Source: Bacillota bacterium
GTDB taxonomy: Bacteria; Bacillota; Clostridia; Christensenellales; SZUA-584
Direction: 5' to 3'
NCBI GenBank assembly: GCA_023406895.1
Contig: JAEXTV010000031.1
Location: 124,001-188,000 of the forward strand
DNA: 64,000 nt
Shown here: positions 51,896-60,041 of the stretch, piece by piece
Position numbering within the stretch: the first letter of the stretch is position 1
Layout: each line of letters begins with the position of its first letter
Notes under the pieces: model-generated
Database searches by the model: none
Told to the model about the DNA's origin: nothing
The model's input: the letters and a program-made list of their open reading frames with translations, nothing else
Position numbers and translations under genes: made by a program

Positions 51896-53071
51896 GTGGA
51901 TTTATTTGAAAAGTGTTATTCCTTTACCGATGCAAAAGAAGCCATTGCGTCAGGGCTTTATCCATACTTTCATGCCCTTCACTCCGCTCAGGATACCGAG
52001 GTGGTGATGGACGGCAAGCGCATCATCATGATTGGCTCCAACAACTACATGGGTTTAACAAGCGACCCGCGCACGATTCAGGCAGCCAAAGACGCACTGG
52101 ACAAGTTCGGGACAGGCTGTTCAGGCTCTCGCTTTTTAAACGGAACGCTCGTTTTGCATGAGCAGCTGGAGGAAGAGCTGGCCGACTTTTTCCATAAGGA
52201 TGCAGCGCTCACATTCAGCACTGGTTTTCAAACGAACCTTGGCATCATCTCCACCATCGTGGGACGGCATGATTATATACTAAACGATTCGGAAAACCAC
52301 GCAAGTATTATCGATGCAAGCCGCTTGGCCTTTGCGAAGAATGTGCTCAAATACGAGCACAGCGATATGGCGAGCCTGGAGGAGCGGCTTCAGCGGCTGC
52401 CTCTGGACGCCGGCAAGCTGATCATCACAGACGGCGTGTTCTCGATGAGCGGCGATATCGCAAAGCTTCCTGAGATTGTAGAACTCGCGAAGAAATACAA
52501 GGCACGCATACTCGTGGACGACGCGCACGGCGCGGGTATGGTGGGTGATTGCGGCCGCGGTACCGCGAACTACTTCGGTCTCGAAAAAGAAGTTGATATC
52601 ATCATGACGACGTTCTCCAAATCGTTCGCGTCGCTCGGTGGATGCATCGCCGCGGATGAAGACGTGATCAGTTATGTTAAGCACCGTTCGCGCCCGTTCA
52701 TTTTCAGCGCGTCGATACCGCCGGCGAATGCCGCTGCCGCGCGTGAAGCGCTGCGCATCATGAAATCGGAGCCGGAGCGCCAGAAGGCGCTGATCAATAT
52801 TTCGAACTATATGCGCGGCAAACTCAAAGAAGCGGGCATACCGATCATCGAGGGTGAAACGGCGGTGATACCGGTGTTTACCTACGATATGCACAGAACG
52901 TTTGTCATCACCAAGATGCTGTTTGATGAGGGTGTTTATGTGAACCCCGTGATTCCGCCGGCCGTGAAGGACGGAGAGTGCATGCTGCGGACAAGCTATA
53001 CCGCAACGCACACAAAAGAGCAGATGGACACGGCGGTCGAAGCGTTCAAACGCGTGTTTGCAAAGTTTTAA
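51896..53071 (+). CDS. Alpha-oxoamine synthase (serine palmitoyltransferase / KBL-like)
   Basis: The 391-residue PLP enzyme has the family motifs GSNNYMGLTSDPR, FGTGCSGSRFLNGTL, DDAHGAGMVGDCGRG and TTFSKSFASLGG, with Lys242 binding PLP. The group includes serine palmitoyltransferase, 2-amino-3-ketobutyrate ligase and BioF, which condense an amino acid with an acyl-CoA. The N-terminal DLFEKCYSFTDAKEAIASGLYPYFHALHS segment is closer to serine palmitoyltransferases than to the other branches. Neither biotin genes nor a threonine dehydrogenase neighbour is present. The start is GTG after GAGGGAG. Substrate remains open. Confidence 0.85.
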   Translation: MDLFEKCYSFTDAKEAIASGLYPYFHALHSAQDTEVVMDGKRIIMIGSNNYMGLTSDPRTIQAAKDALDKFGTGCSGSRFLNGTLVLHEQLEEELADFFHKDAALTFSTGFQTNLGIISTIVGRHDYILNDSENHASIIDASRLAFAKNVLKYEHSDMASLEERLQRLPLDAGKLIITDGVFSMSGDIAKLPEIVELAKKYKARILVDDAHGAGMVGDCGRGTANYFGLEKEVDIIMTTFSKSFASLGGCIAADEDVISYVKHRSRPFIFSASIPPANAAAAREALRIMKSEPERQKALINISNYMRGKLKEAGIPIIEGETAVIPVFTYDMHRTFVITKMLFDEGVYVNPVIPPAVKDGECMLRTSYTATHTKEQMDTAVEAFKRVFAKF

Positions 53072-53183
53072 AACATTTCGTTTTCCCCAATATATAACCT
53101 TTTTTACAAGGCGCCCTTTTCGGCATCTTGCTTTTTTTACCTCCAAACATTATGATTTATAGGAATGATCTGGAGGACTCGTA

Positions 53184-54425
53184 TTGGACATCGTATTTGA
53201 AATCTTCGCGTGGCTTGTTTTCGCGGCAGCAATGGCGATACTGGCCGTTAAGTTCTTTCGGGGAAAAGAAACCGTCGCGCTGCTTGCGCAGCCGCAGAAG
53301 CTGGGCGGGGGCATACTTTTTAAAATCATCGCCGCCGTGCTGCTGTCGCGCATCGTCCTGTATCTTTTGAGCTTTGCTTTTACGCATATCATCGGCTATC
53401 CGAGGGATTTCCTCGACGTCTGGAACGAATGGGACGCGCAAAGCTATCTCTGGATAGCGAACAACGGTTTCTACAGCCCCGACGAAGGCTGGATACGCGT
53501 CGTGTTCTATCCGCTATACCCGTTTGCGGTCTGGCTGCTTAAATTCATATTTGTGAACGACGTCATCGCGGGATTGGCCGCGTCGTGGGGGTGCCTGTGC
53601 GGTGCCTGCGTGTTTTTGTACAAGCTTGTGCTCTTAGACGCGGATCATAATACGGCATTCCGTGCCGTCAAATTCCTTCTCATATTTCCGTGCACCGTGT
53701 TTTTAGGCGCGCCGTACACCGAATCGATGTTTCTGCTGTTTTCGTTTGGGTGCCTGTATTACGCGCGCCTCCGAAAGTTTGTACCGGCCTGCGTGATGGC
53801 GGGGCTCGCCGCAATCACACGCAACATGGGGCTGCTGCTCGCCGTGCCGGTATTCATCGAAATACTCTGTGCCCACTCTCTGACGCCGCATCATTTCAGG
53901 CAGGATTTCGGTAAGAAGCTCAAAGCCTCGCTCAAGGATTTTGCGTCTCTGCTGATCATAGGGGCAGGGGCGTTGGTGTATCTTTTTTTGAACCACGCGA
54001 TGCTCGGCAACGCACTGGCGTTCATGCAGCACCAGCAGGATCACTGGTCTCAAAGCTTTGGCAGCTATGCGAATTCGCTGATGACCACGTACAATCAGAT
54101 GCTCGGTGAGCCGGCCATCCGGCGGCAGCTTCTGCTGTGGGTGCTGCAGTTTATCGTGCTGATACTCGGCGGCTTAAGCCTGCCGCTCATCAGCAAAAAG
54201 TCGCGCGTGTCTTACGGTGCTTACGCGGTGGCTTATGTGTTTGTGGCGTTCTCGCCCACCTGGCTGCTTTCGGGTTTGCGCTACTATATGGGGCTGGCCG
54301 TGCTGTTTCCATTGCTCGCGGCGGCCGCAAGGCGAAGATGGCTGGATGTCCTGCTGACCGTCGTCTTTTCAGTTTTCGCTGTGGCGTTTTCGTGTTTCTT
54401 TGCCGTCCACTGGGAGGTTTTATAA
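53184..54425 (+). CDS. PIG-V-like membrane mannosyltransferase
   Basis: The 413-residue protein has about ten membrane helices. The N-terminal outside loop contains DFLDVWNEWDAQSYLWIANNG and FYPLYPFAVWLLK, both typical of PF04188 (PIG-V/GPI mannosyltransferase II family) proteins in bacteria. Such enzymes use polyprenyl-phosphate sugar donors. The start is TTG with GGAGG seven bases upstream. It is 112 bases after the alpha-oxoamine synthase and may share a role in lipid or glycolipid synthesis; that is inference. Confidence 0.8.
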   Translation: MDIVFEIFAWLVFAAAMAILAVKFFRGKETVALLAQPQKLGGGILFKIIAAVLLSRIVLYLLSFAFTHIIGYPRDFLDVWNEWDAQSYLWIANNGFYSPDEGWIRVVFYPLYPFAVWLLKFIFVNDVIAGLAASWGCLCGACVFLYKLVLLDADHNTAFRAVKFLLIFPCTVFLGAPYTESMFLLFSFGCLYYARLRKFVPACVMAGLAAITRNMGLLLAVPVFIEILCAHSLTPHHFRQDFGKKLKASLKDFASLLIIGAGALVYLFLNHAMLGNALAFMQHQQDHWSQSFGSYANSLMTTYNQMLGEPAIRRQLLLWVLQFIVLILGGLSLPLISKKSRVSYGAYAVAYVFVAFSPTWLLSGLRYYMGLAVLFPLLAAAARRRWLDVLLTVVFSVFAVAFSCFFAVHWEVL

Positions 54426-54446
54426 TTTATTTGTGAGGTGATTGTG

Positions 54447-54992
54447 ATGGAGAAGCCAAGGAATTTTATAAGAACGTTTACCGGTATTTATCTTGATCCG
54501 TATGTGATAACGCCCGAACAGGTTGAGATTCTTGATATTGCGCATTCGCTTTCGCTGATGACGCGGGCCAACGGGCATATCCGCCATTTTTTTTCGGTGG
54601 CACAGCACGCGGTGAACTGCGCGCTGGAGGCAGGTAACCGCGGCCTTTCACGGCGTATTCAGCTCGCCTGTTTGCTGCACGATGCGGCGGAAAGCTATAT
54701 TTCGGATGTAACGCGCCCCGTGAAGCACCGGTTGGAGGGCTACGAGCAGATAGAGGATTTTGTTCTCGGCGTGATATTCGGCAGGTTTGGGCTCGGCCAG
54801 ATGAGCGGGGATGAGCTGCGCGCGGTGAAAGAGATAGACGATGCGATGCTTTACTACGAGTTTGAGGCGCTCGCGGGTGTACAGATCAGAGACGTTGCGC
54901 CTGTCATCACGATGTTGCACGATTTTGCATACAAGCCGATGGCGGATGTCGAACGCGATTTTCTCAGCATGTTTGACGTGCTTTCGAAATAA
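54447..54992 (+). CDS. HD-domain phosphohydrolase, YfbR-like
   Basis: The protein of about 181 residues has HFFSVAQHAVNCALEA and CLLHDAAESYISDV, the H...HD...D set of HD hydrolases. It closely resembles the YfbR/HDDC-type nucleotidases that dephosphorylate 5'-deoxynucleotides, but the sequence alone does not fix substrate. The ATG at 54447 follows GTGAGGTG. The next 600 bases contain repeats. Confidence 0.8.
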   Translation: MEKPRNFIRTFTGIYLDPYVITPEQVEILDIAHSLSLMTRANGHIRHFFSVAQHAVNCALEAGNRGLSRRIQLACLLHDAAESYISDVTRPVKHRLEGYEQIEDFVLGVIFGRFGLGQMSGDELRAVKEIDDAMLYYEFEALAGVQIRDVAPVITMLHDFAYKPMADVERDFLSMFDVLSK

Positions 54993-55035
54993 TAACCGGA
55001 ATCCATTGGAAACGGCCTCTGTGCCTTTCCTAGCG

Positions 55036-55482
55036 TTTTAATCGCACACCGAAAACCTTGCCCTTCGGGCGTACAGGTTTCTGTTTTTTCGTTTCTTGAA
55101 ATGAAAATGATAAAATAAACAGTCCTATAACTCCAAAGGAGTATGGTCGATGCGGAACGCTCCACAGCCTTAATCGCATGCCGAATAACCTTGCCCTTCG
55201 GGCGTACAGGTTTCTGTTTTTCGTTTTTAGAAATGAAAATGATTTAATAAACAGTCCTATAACTCCGAAGGAGTATAGTCGATGCGGAACGCTCCACAAC
55301 TTTAATCGCGCGCCGAAAACCTTGCCCTTCGGGCGTACAGGTTTCTGCTTTTTCGTTTTTTGAAATGAAAATGATTAAATAAACAGTCCTATAACTCCGA
55401 AGGAGTATGGTCGATACGGAACGCTCCACAGCTTTAATCGCGCGCCGAATAACCTTGCCCTTCGGGCGTACAGGTTTCTGTT
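55036..55482. repeat. 132-bp tandem repeat, about 3.4 copies
   Basis: The TAATCG marker recurs at 55039, 55171, 55303 and 55435, a period of exactly 132 bases. Each unit includes CTTGCCCTTCGGGCGTACAGG (a GCCC/GGGC hairpin), an AAATGAAAATGAT stretch, AACAGTCCTATAACTCC, GAAGGAGTAT, CGATGCGGAACGCTCC. Units differ at few positions. 132 is a multiple of three, and minus-strand frames run through, but there is no good ribosome-binding site. It lies between two genes without known relation. Confidence 0.92.
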
Positions 55483-55594
55483 TTTTGGGAACGGGCATGC
55501 GGCGTTTGATTAATTTCGTTACCGTCGGAGGGTATAAACATCTTTTTATTTTCGGAACAACGAAAAATAATTATTGATAAACAATAAAAATTAA

Positions 55595-55623
55595 TTGACA
55601 GACGTTCAACTCCGTGCTACGAT
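55595..55623 (+). promoter_or_regulatory. Sigma-A promoter upstream of the 39-residue ORF
   Basis: TTGACA (55595-55600, perfect) and TACGAT (55618-55623) are 17 bases apart. Transcription starts just before the 55662 ORF. Confidence 0.82.
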
Positions 55624-55661
55624 CTCCTTGAAAAGAGATCATTCAAGGAGGCATTTTGTTT

Positions 55662-55781
55662 ATGACGGATACCAGTTATCTTTTCCAATATTTTATGGAA
55701 AAAAGCCAGCCCGATAAAAAACCCGTCAAGCCGCAAAATACGGCTAAGCCTAAAAAGAGCAAAGGGGGCAAAAAGTCATGA
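55662..55781 (+). CDS. Small Lys-rich leader-type protein coupled to a DUF4173 gene
   Basis: The 39-residue ORF (MTDTSYLFQYFMEKSQPDKK, then KPVKPQNTAKPKKSKGGKKS) has a strong TCAAGGAGG ribosome-binding site and overlaps the next ORF by four bases (ATGA). Its C-terminal half is very basic and its N-terminal part is aromatic/amphipathic. The overlap and promoter suggest it is translated. It may interact with the membrane protein or nucleic acid, or be a coupling leader; the role is unknown. Confidence 0.65.
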   Translation: MTDTSYLFQYFMEKSQPDKKPVKPQNTAKPKKSKGGKKS

Positions 55782-57268
55782 ACGATGATATGACAGCTCC
55801 CCACATTCAGGGCACGCCCAAACGCCGCGCCAATCTGCGGCTGCTCATCAGCGCCGCTGTGTTCGGTATCCTGTTTGCGGCAATATTCGTCAATCAGGGC
55901 CTTGGCCTGAACCTCTCGATATTCTTTCTTCTCATTTACGCGTATGCCGCGTTCAACCGAAAATCGATTTTTGCCGTTCCGTTCCGGCAGGAAAAGCTGC
56001 TCTATCTGTTTGCCATACCGGTTGTGTTCTTAAGCCTTTCGCTTTTTATAACCAGCTCTTATATTCACGTTTTCAGCATTCTCGCGATATTCGTTGTGAT
56101 GGTGGTGCAGTACACGGTGCTTTCGGGCAGCGCGCTGAACCGCTGGGATGAAGGCGGCTTCATCGTGGATCTCGTGATGACGGGCATCAACCGCTTTCTG
56201 TTCGGCATTGTCCGGTTCGTGGGTGATGGCATGAGCGCGCTGTTTAAGGGAAGAAAAAAGGCAGGGGCGCTGGCCGGGGTGGGCGTCGGTATATTGCTGC
56301 TGCTCATTGTGGTGCCGCTGTTGGTCACCGCGGACGCCAACGTATCAAACCTGCTGGGGCGCTTTATTGAAAATCTCGCGCTCGGCGACATTTTCCTCTA
56401 TGTGTTTATGTTTCTGCTCGGCGCTTCGATGATCATGGGGCCTGCGTCCACGGCTTTGGAACCTGAAAGCACGGGGCCGAGAAGGGCCATTTATTTCACC
56501 AAACGGCCGATACCGGCGGTGACGGTCGGCGTTGCGCTTACGATGGTCGCTGCGGTGTACGTGCTGTTTGCCGCGGTGCAGTTCACTTACTTCTTTTCAC
56601 CCGGAGAGACGCTTGCTGCAGTGTTCGGGCTCACGAGCTCGGCGTATGCGGTGCGCGGCTTCGGCGAGATGATGTTTATGACGTGCTTTAACTTTGTGCT
56701 GATTGTGGTGGCACTGCGTTTCACGCAGCAGAAAGACGGAAAAACGCAGCCGTATTTAACGATTCTCTACGTACTGCTGATTGTGTTTAATTTCGTGATA
56801 CTCGCGTCGGCGCATATGCGCATGACCTGCTATGTGGTCTCTTTCGGGGATACCGTCGCGCGGCTGCTGTCGCATTCATTCATGCTGCTGCTCGTGATTT
56901 TTAACATTGTCATGCTCGCGCGTATCTTCTCGGATAAGGTGAAGCTTGTGCGGTGTTTTGCGGCGGCGGCGCTGATATATATTTGTACGCTTGCCGCGGT
57001 GAACCCAGAGCGGTATATCGCGGGGGAGAATATCAAGCGGTATGAGCGCACGGGCAAGATTGACGTTGAATATCTGCTCTCGCTGCCCGGGGATGCGCTG
57101 GCGGACACGTGTGACTTCTTGATCGAGAATCCTGATTTGCTCGATGAGTCGGCGCGCAGAGATGCCGAGCTGCGGCTGCATATTATGGAGAACCGGGATA
57201 CCGGCTGGGCGTCGCTTAATCTTGCGGACGAGCGGGCGGAAGCGAAGCTTAAAGCGCTGCTTTTCTGA
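55778..57268 (+). CDS. DUF4173/DUF4153 membrane protein
   Basis: The 496-residue protein has about 12 membrane helices, with a linker in the first third (RWDEGGFIVDLVMTGINRFLFGIVRFVGDG) and a C-terminal acidic globular region. The FTYFFSPGETLAAVFGLTSSAYAVRGFGEM motif is typical of DUF4153/DUF4173 families. Role unknown; several members are linked to cell-envelope stress. It is coupled to the 39-residue ORF before it. The start ATG overlaps the stop. Confidence 0.88.
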   Translation: MNDDMTAPHIQGTPKRRANLRLLISAAVFGILFAAIFVNQGLGLNLSIFFLLIYAYAAFNRKSIFAVPFRQEKLLYLFAIPVVFLSLSLFITSSYIHVFSILAIFVVMVVQYTVLSGSALNRWDEGGFIVDLVMTGINRFLFGIVRFVGDGMSALFKGRKKAGALAGVGVGILLLLIVVPLLVTADANVSNLLGRFIENLALGDIFLYVFMFLLGASMIMGPASTALEPESTGPRRAIYFTKRPIPAVTVGVALTMVAAVYVLFAAVQFTYFFSPGETLAAVFGLTSSAYAVRGFGEMMFMTCFNFVLIVVALRFTQQKDGKTQPYLTILYVLLIVFNFVILASAHMRMTCYVVSFGDTVARLLSHSFMLLLVIFNIVMLARIFSDKVKLVRCFAAAALIYICTLAAVNPERYIAGENIKRYERTGKIDVEYLLSLPGDALADTCDFLIENPDLLDESARRDAELRLHIMENRDTGWASLNLADERAEAKLKALLF

Positions 57269-57371
57269 TAATGAACAGGTCGCGGCGGTTAAGCAAAAAT
57301 TGCCGAACGTAGGGGTGAAAAAAAGGGGTTGCCTAATCGCCGCGTTTCTGTTAGAATAATTTTCGCAACAC

Positions 57372-57446
57372 GCCTCCTTGGTCAAGCGGTCAAGACACCG
57401 CCCTCTCACGGCGGTAACAGGGGTTCGATTCCCCTAGGAGGTACCA
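57372..57446 (+). tRNA. tRNA-Glu (CTC)
   Basis: The cloverleaf is complete. The acceptor GCCTCCT pairs with AGGAGGT (one G-U at the end), the D arm reads TGGTCAAGCGGTCAAGA, and the anticodon arm is CCGCC CTCTCAC GGCGG with anticodon CTC. The T arm is CAGGGGTTCGATTCCCCTA, and an encoded CCA is at the 3' end. CTC reads the GAG glutamate codon. Length 75 bases. Confidence 0.97.
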
Positions 57447-57485
57447 AATAAGCAGTCTGTCATTGATACAATGGCAGGCTGTTTT
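57445..57485 (+). repeat. tRNA-Glu terminator hairpin, 41-bp direct repeat copy 1
   Basis: Directly after the CCA end comes CAGTCTGTCATTG with CAATGGCAGGCTG, a perfect-looking hairpin with T run, so it should terminate the tRNA transcript. The same 41 bases recur at 59130-59170 and a diverged copy is at 61269-61342. The segment between the first two copies contains the Rhs remnant and CPCC gene. Confidence 0.85.
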
Positions 57486-57509
57486 TATTATTGTCTTTTC
57501 ATAATGACC

Positions 57510-58632
57510 AATATATAGTAACATTAACAACGGTAGTATCGGCAACATCATCGCCTCGGCTCGGTTTGAGGATGAGACACCGGATGTACCGGATGACTAT
57601 TTCTTCTACCATTACGACAAACGCGGCAGTACAACGGCGATATTAAAGCCGGACGGAACCTTGATTAAAGGATATACATACGATGAGTTTGGCAACCTTG
57701 CGCAGAGCGGAGCCAGCAGCTTCTTGAACGAAGTGACATTCACGGGAAGTGTCAGCGATACATCAAGCGGACTCCAATATATGAACGCGCGGTTCTATCA
57801 GCCGAGTACAGGCCGTTTCTTAAGCCAAGATACACATACGGGGAATGCGTATGACCCGTGGACACAGCATTTGTATAGCTACTGTGGGAACAATCCGGTT
57901 AACATGATTGATCCGACAGGACATTTTTGGTATGATGGAAATACACAATATTCAAATGACACAAGTCCTCAAGAAGTTGAAGAACAGAAAAAAGATATTT
58001 TACTTAAACAAGCATTGGAAATGATTTTAGAAGGTTTAAATCCGGCAGGATTTGTGCTTAATCGTATGGCGGAGACTTGTGAACAGAATTATGCTGAATA
58101 CGAGAACGATCCAAGAATAGAGACATTCGTAAAGTGGGCTACAATGAACGGGATTGATTTGGACAGAATGTTCAATAATGATAAGCCCCTTTCACTTGAT
58201 CATTGGATGGCAAATATCAATGGGTTCTTATATGTGTATAGTATATATCAAAGTGGAGCGAATTTTGCAGGAAAAGGCGGAGCAGCTTCGTTAAATGGAG
58301 GTGGAATCAGTACAGCGCCGGGGGCGGCAAAAAATGCGTTCTTAGACTTTCAGAGCGAAGAATTATTAATGAATCATTTTGGACGACATGGGGCTGAAAT
58401 GGGATATACTAGTTCTTCAACATATCTGCAGGGCGCAAGAGATTTACTTAATTCACCAGTATCAGGTTCAATTGAGGGTTTTACGAGTTCGTCTGGAACA
58501 GTATTTAGATATAATAATGTAACTAATCAGTTTGCAATTGGTAGTAAATTTGGTACCATTTCAACATACTTTGCGCCAGAATATGGTATGAAATATTGGC
58601 TAGGGGAAGTTGCTAAGTATGCACCAAAATAG
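57510..58632 (+). pseudogene. N-terminally truncated Rhs-repeat toxin with C-terminal BECR-like toxin domain
   Basis: The open frame starts after a TGA near 57507 and lacks a start. It reads IYSNINNGSIGNIIASARFEDE and DYFFYHYDKRGSTTAILK, which are Rhs-repeat sequences. The Rhs core then reads YDEFGNLAQSG, GSVSDTSSGLQYMNARFYQPSTGRFLSQD and YSYCGNNPVNMIDPTGH. After a spacer, residues near 58340-58632 (LLMNHFGRHGAEMGYTSS, YLQGARDLLNSPVSGSIEGF, VFRYNNVTNQFAIGSKFGTISTYFAPE) match the pattern of BECR-type RNase toxin domains. The upstream bulk of the Rhs shell is missing, so it is probably an orphan tip. Confidence 0.8.
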
Positions 58633-58641
58633 GAGGATACT

Positions 58642-58902
58642 ATGAAAAAGAAGTTTAAATGCCCTTGTTGTGGATATTTAACATTTGACACAGAACCAGA
58701 TAATACATTTTATATTTGTCCTGTTTGTTTTTGGGAAGATGACGGACTGCAATTGTCAATGCCACATCTTGAGGGTGGAGCTAATGACGTGTCTCTTTTG
58801 AAAGCAAGAGAGAATTTTAAAAAGTATGGAGTATCAGACATGCGTTTTTTATCCAAAGTAAGGAAACCTTTAGATGAGGAAATGGAAGATTTAGACTCAT
58901 AG
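58642..58902 (+). CDS. Cysteine-rich CPCC family protein, candidate immunity factor
   Basis: The 86-residue protein starts MKKKFKCPCCGYLTFDTEP and continues YICPVCFWEDDGLQLSMPHLEGGANDVSLLKARENF. The CPCCG and CPVCFWEDD motifs define the CPCC family, commonly found next to Rhs and other polymorphic toxins. It lies nine bases after the Rhs tip, so it is a likely cognate immunity protein. TAGGAGG precedes the ATG. AT-rich, unlike chromosomal neighbours. Confidence 0.82.
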   Translation: MKKKFKCPCCGYLTFDTEPDNTFYICPVCFWEDDGLQLSMPHLEGGANDVSLLKARENFKKYGVSDMRFLSKVRKPLDEEMEDLDS

Positions 58903-58956
58903 AACATTGAAGGATATACGTATGACGAGTTTGGTAACTTTGCGAAGCTGTCGATG
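58903..58956 (+). pseudogene. Short Rhs fragment
   Basis: The plus frame reads NIEGYTYDEFGNFAKLS, clearly part of an Rhs repeat. It begins directly after the CPCC stop and has no start or upstream. It is probably the footprint of an earlier tip exchange. Confidence 0.7.
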
Positions 58957-59046
58957 ATAGCTCTCAATTGTATTTATTGTTAGATGATCTTTCGTATTTC
59001 GAGTAGGTTGTTGATTTTGTTTACTGCAATCCATCGTATAGTTCGA

Positions 59047-59077
59047 ATGCACCCCCTCTAGCGAAAATGCACCCCCT
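59047..59077. repeat. ATGCACCCCCT repeats, IS-terminus-like
   Basis: ATGCACCCCCT occurs at 59047 and again at 59067, with further copies at 59287 and 61457. Closely spaced terminal motifs of this kind resemble multiple transposase-binding sites near the ends of IS21-like elements. No transposase gene is in between, so it would be a remnant. The link to IS21 is from memory and uncertain. Confidence 0.45.
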
Positions 59078-59129
59078 CGACCTCAAAAGTCAGGTTCCGT
59101 TAAATTGTATCAATCTCGTACTCTTTAGA

Positions 59130-59170
59130 CAAATAAGCAGTCTGTCATTGATACAATGGCAGGCTGTTTT
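59130..59170 (+). repeat. 41-bp direct repeat copy 2 of the tRNA-Glu terminator
   Basis: The 41 bases match copy 1 at 57445 exactly as far as I can read. They are preceded by AAATTGTATCAATCTCG, whose ATTGTATCAAT (59104-59114) is complementary to ATTGATACAAT (59147-59157) in the repeat. Thus two alternative hairpins are possible. Confidence 0.8.
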
Positions 59171-59475
59171 ATTTATATGAAAAGCTCAGAATTCAAGCGG
59201 GTTCGGTACTTTTGCATAAAGTCAGATGCCGATTTTGTTCACTTTATAATAACATGTTTGCATTCTTGCACCCTGATAATTATATTATGCACCCCCTAAG
59301 TGGGTGTTCCCATTTGTCAAAAAACCTCACCCTTTCTTAGCGATGTATGTCAGTTGGAATATATGGTATAGCTCCGATCTTGCGAGCTTTATTATAACGC
59401 TTGTGTATTCGTCCGCGCTTTGGTTATAGTGCTTGATGGCTGGTTTGCCGAAGCGGACTTCCCTTCGACTACGAT

Positions 59476-59931
59476 ATGGTGGTCGCCGATGAACTGTCAT
59501 CTTTTAAATCACATCAGGCAAAGCGGTTCAAAAGTCTGCTGAAAGTCAGGCCGTCCGTCAGAAGAATAGTTGGACTGGCAGGGACACCTTCTTCCAACGG
59601 CCTTATGGACTTGTGGGCGGAATTCCGACTGTTGGATATGGGGCAACGGCTCGGGCGTTTCATCGGGCATTACCGCAATACTTTCTTCGTACCGGACAAA
59701 AGGAGCCAGCAGATAGTGTTTTCCTACAAGCCGAAGCCCGGCGCGGAGGAGGCCATTTACCGCCTCATATCCGACATCACCATCAGCATGAAGGGCGGCG
59801 ATTATCTTAAACTGCCGGAACTGGTGATGAACGAGGTTCCCGTCCGGCTGTCGGAGAAAGAGATGGAATACGTGGATGCCCTAAAGCGCGATCTTGTATT
59901 GTCTCTAAAAGAGAGAGAAATTTCTATCTAG
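59476..59931 (+). pseudogene. Fragment of phage SNF2-type helicase
   Basis: The frame reads LPFDYDMVVADELSSFKSHQ, then VGLAGTPSSNGLMDLWAEF and YKPKPGAEEAIYRLISDITISMKG. These are motifs II (DELS) and III (GTP) of the SNF2 DEAD-like helicases found in phages. The N-terminal Walker A part and the C-terminal helicase half are missing, and there is no start or ribosome-binding site for the fragment. It is the remnant of a prophage. Confidence 0.78.
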
Positions 59932-60041
59932 GCAGTAAGGTTTTACGTTTTATTTACTGCAGGTACGTGCGATGCTTTGACATGATTAATACTTCAATAT
60001 ATAATCAATTAAAAAACATGAAATGCAATTTTGGGGTCAAA

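Noticed and set aside
55036..55482. CRISPR array
   Set aside because: Units of 132 bp are contiguous and almost identical; no unique spacers and no cas genes.
55030..55498. Minus-strand reading frames through the 132-bp tandem array
   Set aside because: The period is a multiple of three, so open frames persist by construction. No ribosome-binding site, no recognisable protein.
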